Source of the DNA: Trujillonella endophytica
GTDB lineage: Bacteria > Actinomycetota > Actinomycetes > Mycobacteriales > Geodermatophilaceae
Assembly: GCF_019799905.1 (NCBI RefSeq)
Contig: NZ_JABGCI010000002.1
Coordinates: 310,001-374,000, forward strand
Length of the DNA stretch: 64,000 nt
Direction of reading: 5' to 3'
Part shown: positions 60,494 to 64,000 of the stretch, piece after piece
Layout of the letters: each line of letters opens with the position of its first letter
How positions within the stretch are numbered: the first letter of the stretch is position 1
Notes under the pieces: model-generated
The model's database searches: none
The model's input: the letters and a program-made list of their open reading frames with translations, nothing else
Told to the model about the DNA's origin: nothing
Made by a program: the position numbers and the translations under genes

Positions 60494-63400
60494 TCACCGG
60501 ACGACGGTGGCCGTGACCCCCTCGAACCGGACGTCGACCGGGGCGGTCGCGCTGCCCGACAGGTAGGCCGCGATCCCGAGGGCGCCGGGCGCCTGGAGCG
60601 AGGCCGTGCCGTCGGTGCGGGCCAGGGTGGGCGCGGCCGGCGCCGGGGCACCGCCCTGCCAGACCGAGAGCTCCAGGTTCGTCGTCCCGGTGCCGGTCAC
60701 CCGGAGCCGCACCTCCAGCGGCGTGCCCGCCGTGCAGGTCAGGCCGGGGACGGTCGCCGTCCCGAGGACCGTCTCGACCCCGCCGACCTCACGGGTCAGG
60801 GCCACGCCCACCGCACCGGAGGACAGCACCTGCAGCCGGCCGCGGTACTGGTCGGTGCCGACGCGGCGACCGGTCACGTAGACCAGGGCCCCGCCGCCGG
60901 TCGGCATCGCCGACAGCGACACCGTGGTGCGCACGTCGACGTCGGTGGCCGAGATCCCGGCCAGGTAGGACCCGGTGTTGTTCGCGGCGCCCACCGTCAG
61001 GACGGCCACGCCGCCGGCCACGGACTGCCGGGCGGCACCGGCGACCGGGGTCCAGGCGCCACCGAGGTCGGCGGTACCCAGCCCACCGGTCACCGACCGG
61101 TCGAACGTGTCGGCGGCGACCTGCACGGCCGGCTGCTCCACCGGCGGGGCCGGCGGCGCGGTCACGGTGACCGACCGGGTCGTGGTCGCCGTGGCGCCCT
61201 CGTCGTCGGTCACGGTGAGCCGGACGGTGTAGCTGCCGGCCGCCGCGTAGGTGTGCGTGGCGGTGGAGCCGGTGCCCGTCGTCCCGTCGCCGAAGGCCCA
61301 GTCGGCGCCGGCGACCCGGCCGTCGGAGTCGGTCGAGCCGGTGGCGTCGACCACGACCGAGAGCTCGGTGGCAGCCGCGGTGAAGGTGGCGGCCGGCGCG
61401 ACGTTGGTGTGCGCACCGGCACCGACGAGCCCGACCCGGAAGGCGCTGAACCGCACGGCCGTGGCCGCGGTGGCGCTGCCGGGCCGGTAGGCCGCCAGGC
61501 CCACGGAACCGGCGACCTGCAGGGTCGCGGTGGTGTCGGTCCGCGACAGCTGCGGGGTGGTGGGCTCGGCCTGGCCGGCCGCCCACACCGACGCGGTGAC
61601 CGCGGTGGTCCCGGTGCCCGAGACCTGCACCCGGCTGGCCAGCGTGGTGCCCGGCGTCCAGGTCAGCCCCGGCACGAGCACCTCGCCACCCGGGAAGGAC
61701 TCGGCCCCGGCGACGACGCGGGAGAGGGCCAGGTACACGGCGCCGTCGGCGGCGACGCGGACCCGCACCCGGTACTCGTCACCGGTCGCCGTGCGACGGC
61801 CGCTCACGTAGACCCACGTGCCGCTGGTGCCGGTCGGGGCCGAGGTGAGGGTGAACGAGCTGCGGACGTCGGCGCTGGTCGTGCTGACCGCGCCCAGGGA
61901 GGAGCCGGTGTTGTTGCCGGCGCCGGGCAGGGCGAGCTCGGCGATGCCGTCGACGACCGACTGGCGGGCGGCACCGGCGACGACGGTCCACGCCCCACCG
62001 ACGTCGGCGGTTCCCAGGCCACCCGAGACCGAGCGGCCGAAGGTGTCCTTGGCGATCGGGGCGGTCGGGAGCGGCGCGGTGACCGTGACCTGCTGGGCGG
62101 TCGCGTTCGTGGCGCCGTCGCTGTCGGTGACGGTCAGCGTGACGGTGTAGGTGCCGGCCGCGGCGTAGGTGTGGGTCGCGGTGGCACCGGTGCCGGCGGC
62201 AGCGCCGTCGCCCCAGTTCCAGCTGTACCCGGCCACGGTGCCGTCGCTGTCGTCGCTGGCCGAGCCGTCGACGGAGACGGCCAGGTCGCGGCCGGTGGCG
62301 GTGAACGCGGCCTCGGGGGCGGCGTTGACCCGCACGGGGGCCACGACGACCAGCGTCTTCGCGGTCGTGGCGGCGCCCCGGTCGTCGGTCACCGTCAGCG
62401 TGACCACGTAGGCGCCGGCGGTGGCGTAGGCGTGCGACGGCGTGGCGCCGGTGCCCCGCTGGCCGTCCCCGAAGTCCCAGGCGTGGGAGGCCACGGTGCC
62501 GTCGCTGTCCACGGAGCCGCGGGCGTCGAGCGCCGCGGTCAGCCCGGAGGTGGTGGCGGCGATCCGCGCCGTCGGGGCCATGTTGGGAGCCGGGGTGCTG
62601 AGCCCGCCGGCGGCGGCGTGCGCGGCGACCTGCGACGCCGAGAGGGCGGTCGGGTAGAGCGCCACCTCGTCGATGCGGCCGGTGAAGGTGTTCGCGCCGG
62701 CGAGCGCCTTGTCGGCGCCGACCCGCAGGTAGCCGTTGTACGCCAGCCCCGTAGTGGTGTCGGTGCGCGACCCGACCAGGACGCCGTCGACGTAGAGGGC
62801 CATCCCCGAGGGGCTCATCGACGCCGCGACGTGGTGCCACCTGCCGTCGTTGACGGCGGCGGTGCTGGTCACCGTGCGGGTCGTGGTGGAGAGCCCGAGG
62901 AAGCCCGACCGCACCTTGACCGCGAAGGAGATCCGGCCGTTGGTCTGGAGGTGCACCTGGCGGTCGAACGTCGAGCTGTTGCCCGTGGCGCGGTCGGCGA
63001 AGCCGATGATCCGGCCACCCGCGGTGGAGGTGGTCTGGAACCAGGCCTCCTGGGTGAAGGTGTTCGGCGCGGCCTGCGCGGTGCCGGTGGCCAGGGAGGC
63101 CGTCGAGCTGCCCGTGAAGGCGTAGGCGGTGTCACCGGCGATCGCGCCGGTCACGTTGCGGGTGACCCCGGCGCCGACGGTCATCGGCGCGCTGCCGATC
63201 GCATCGGCCGCGACGCCCGCGGCCTCGCCGAGCCGCCAGTGCGACGACGCGCCGTCGGCGCGCACCGTGTCGGCGTACGGGCGGGTCTGCCCGGCCGTGG
63301 GCACCGGGGCGACCTCGACGGACGCCCCGGCGGTGGCCACCGTGTTGCCGAACGGGTCGGTCGCGGTGACGCGGTAGCGCAGGCTGCCGCTGACCCCGGA

Positions 63401-64000
63401 GTCACCGGCGGACATGGCCGGCCGGTTCCACCAGGTGGAGGCCTGCACGGTCTCGGCCACCGGGAGGGCCTGGCCCTCGCGCTCGACGCGGTAGACGAGG
63501 TTGGCGTTGTCCTGGTCCGACGTCGCGGTCCAGGAGACGGTGACCCGGCCCGGGGCCGGGGAGGTCGCGGTGGCGGTGAAGCCCTCGGCGGCGGGGCCGA
63601 CGCGGTTGGGCGCGGTGTCGGGCAGCGCGTAGCGCACCAGACCCTGCTGGCCGACGCCGTTCACCCGCGGGAACTCGCCGCCGTAGACGACGTAGCGGTC
63701 GTTGCCGGTGACCGACCAGCCGGCCTGGCCCTGGCCGGTGTGGGTGCCCGGGGTCATGGTCGGGAACCACGGCAGCAGCGAGCCGGCGGGCTGGCCGCGG
63801 AAGTTGCCGTTGGTGATCGTCGCCGACCCCACCGTCCCGGTGGGCGCGAGGGTGAATGCGACGCCGAACTTGTGCACCCGCGGGTTCTGCTCCGGGAAGG
63901 CGCCGATGTTGCGGCAGTCGTGGCTGTGGCTCGCGACGTAGACGACGCCGTTGGAGACGTGGTTGGAGTACGAGTCGCCGCGGCAGTCGTTGATCTCGAC
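60494..64000 (-). CDS. Large secreted PKD/LamG surface protein (N-terminus outside window)
   Basis: The frame is open to the right edge; 1168 residues are visible and the signal peptide is outside. Order: a segment with VASHSHDCRNIGAFPEQ and YGGEFPRVNGVG (propeller-like), a fibronectin III-like domain, a LamG/concanavalin-like domain (EAWFQTT, DGRWHHVAASM, RIDEVALYP), PKD 1 and 2 (AWDFGDG, SWNWGDG), an approximately 190-residue beta domain, PKD 3 (DWAFGDG), and a second copy of the beta domain (GGLGTADLGGAWTPVAGAAR). The C-terminus has no sortase signal or membrane helix. Probably an adhesin or matrix protein. Confidence 0.9.
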   Translation of the reverse strand, partial: VEINDCRGDSYSNHVSNGVVYVASHSHDCRNIGAFPEQNPRVHKFGVAFTLAPTGTVGSATITNGNFRGQPAGSLLPWFPTMTPGTHTGQGQAGWSVTGNDRYVVYGGEFPRVNGVGQQGLVRYALPDTAPNRVGPAAEGFTATATSPAPGRVTVSWTATSDQDNANLVYRVEREGQALPVAETVQASTWWNRPAMSAGDSGVSGSLRYRVTATDPFGNTVATAGASVEVAPVPTAGQTRPYADTVRADGASSHWRLGEAAGVAADAIGSAPMTVGAGVTRNVTGAIAGDTAYAFTGSSTASLATGTAQAAPNTFTQEAWFQTTSTAGGRIIGFADRATGNSSTFDRQVHLQTNGRISFAVKVRSGFLGLSTTTRTVTSTAAVNDGRWHHVAASMSPSGMALYVDGVLVGSRTDTTTGLAYNGYLRVGADKALAGANTFTGRIDEVALYPTALSASQVAAHAAAGGLSTPAPNMAPTARIAATTSGLTAALDARGSVDSDGTVASHAWDFGDGQRGTGATPSHAYATAGAYVVTLTVTDDRGAATTAKTLVVVAPVRVNAAPEAAFTATGRDLAVSVDGSASDDSDGTVAGYSWNWGDGAAAGTGATATHTYAAAGTYTVTLTVTDSDGATNATAQQVTVTAPLPTAPIAKDTFGRSVSGGLGTADVGGAWTVVAGAARQSVVDGIAELALPGAGNNTGSSLGAVSTTSADVRSSFTLTSAPTGTSGTWVYVSGRRTATGDEYRVRVRVAADGAVYLALSRVVAGAESFPGGEVLVPGLTWTPGTTLASRVQVSGTGTTAVTASVWAAGQAEPTTPQLSRTDTTATLQVAGSVGLAAYRPGSATAATAVRFSAFRVGLVGAGAHTNVAPAATFTAAATELSVVVDATGSTDSDGRVAGADWAFGDGTTGTGSTATHTYAAAGSYTVRLTVTDDEGATATTTRSVTVTAPPAPPVEQPAVQVAADTFDRSVTGGLGTADLGGAWTPVAGAARQSVAGGVAVLTVGAANNTGSYLAGISATDVDVRTTVSLSAMPTGGGALVYVTGRRVGTDQYRGRLQVLSSGAVGVALTREVGGVETVLGTATVPGLTCTAGTPLEVRLRVTGTGTTNLELSVWQGGAPAPAAPTLARTDGTASLQAPGALGIAAYLSGSATAPVDVRFEGVTATVVR

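Overview
The window is about 64 kb of very GC-rich DNA with GTG starts almost as common as ATG, dense stop/start overlaps (ATGA, GTGA), a mycothiol conjugate amidase, mycothiol-type DinB/MDMPI enzymes, CarD-type Mfd, PadR/DrrAB exporters and AMIN-like secreted proteins. This points to an actinomycete. A complete flagellar export and switch block combined with an exopolysaccharide locus and PKD/LamG surface proteins fits a motile soil or rock actinomycete such as a Geodermatophilaceae member. That family assignment is inference. No insertion sequence, prophage, CRISPR array or replication origin was seen.

Layout. 1-12.3 kb: one tightly packed flagellar operon on the + strand (motB end, fliL, fliM, fliN, fliO, fliP, a 28-codon small ORF, fliQ, fliR, flhB, flhA, an FlhF-like protein with a huge alanine-rich coiled coil and no P-loop, and a small membrane protein). 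12.3-13.5 kb: an AbiEi/DUF559-like gene bracketed by two copies of a 68-bp palindrome; further copies lie at 27.5 and 51.8 kb. 13.5-27.5 kb: housekeeping and accessory genes, namely PIN-PhoH, a PadR-controlled ABC exporter, a DUF885-like peptidase, a short-chain cis-prenyltransferase, TrhA, a geranylgeranyl reductase-like flavoprotein, MDMPI, an unknown putative regulator, two tandem secreted AMIN-like paralogues, mca, greA and an RNHCP protein. 27.6-38.2 kb: M3 peptidase, a MoxR-type ATPase with a VWA partner, DUF2252, an SGNH hydrolase, a thiolase and a Bax-inhibitor-1-like membrane protein, separated by a recurring covarying terminator hairpin. 38.3-39.7 kb: an ArsR-SRPBCC-MDMPI operon with a promoter overlapped by nested inverted repeats. 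39.8 kb: a class I tRNA with a UAA anticodon. 39.9-49.6 kb: the conserved actinobacterial block mfd, SurA-like lipoprotein, mazG, eno, ftsB, DUF501, ppx/gppA and udgB, all on the - strand. 49.7-64 kb: cell-surface polysaccharide functions (cytidylyltransferase, Wzz-like protein with a degenerate kinase domain, O-antigen ligase-like protein, flippase, polysaccharide deacetylase, glycosyltransferase, CDP-alcohol phosphotransferase), an ABC exporter, and the C-terminal 1168 residues of a PKD/LamG secreted protein running off the right edge.

How the parts may work together. The flagellar genes build the stator, C-ring switch and export gate. FliM here lacks the usual N-terminal CheY-binding peptide and the FlhF-like protein has lost its GTPase motifs, so switching and placement may differ from the textbook system. 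The polysaccharide genes form a translationally coupled set; with the nearby cytidylyltransferase they could make a polymer carrying CDP-alcohol-derived groups. The strongest candidates for something undescribed are the 68-bp palindrome family with the nuclease-like gene between two copies, the small ORF wired between fliP and fliQ, the degenerate FlhF, and the class I tRNA(UAA).
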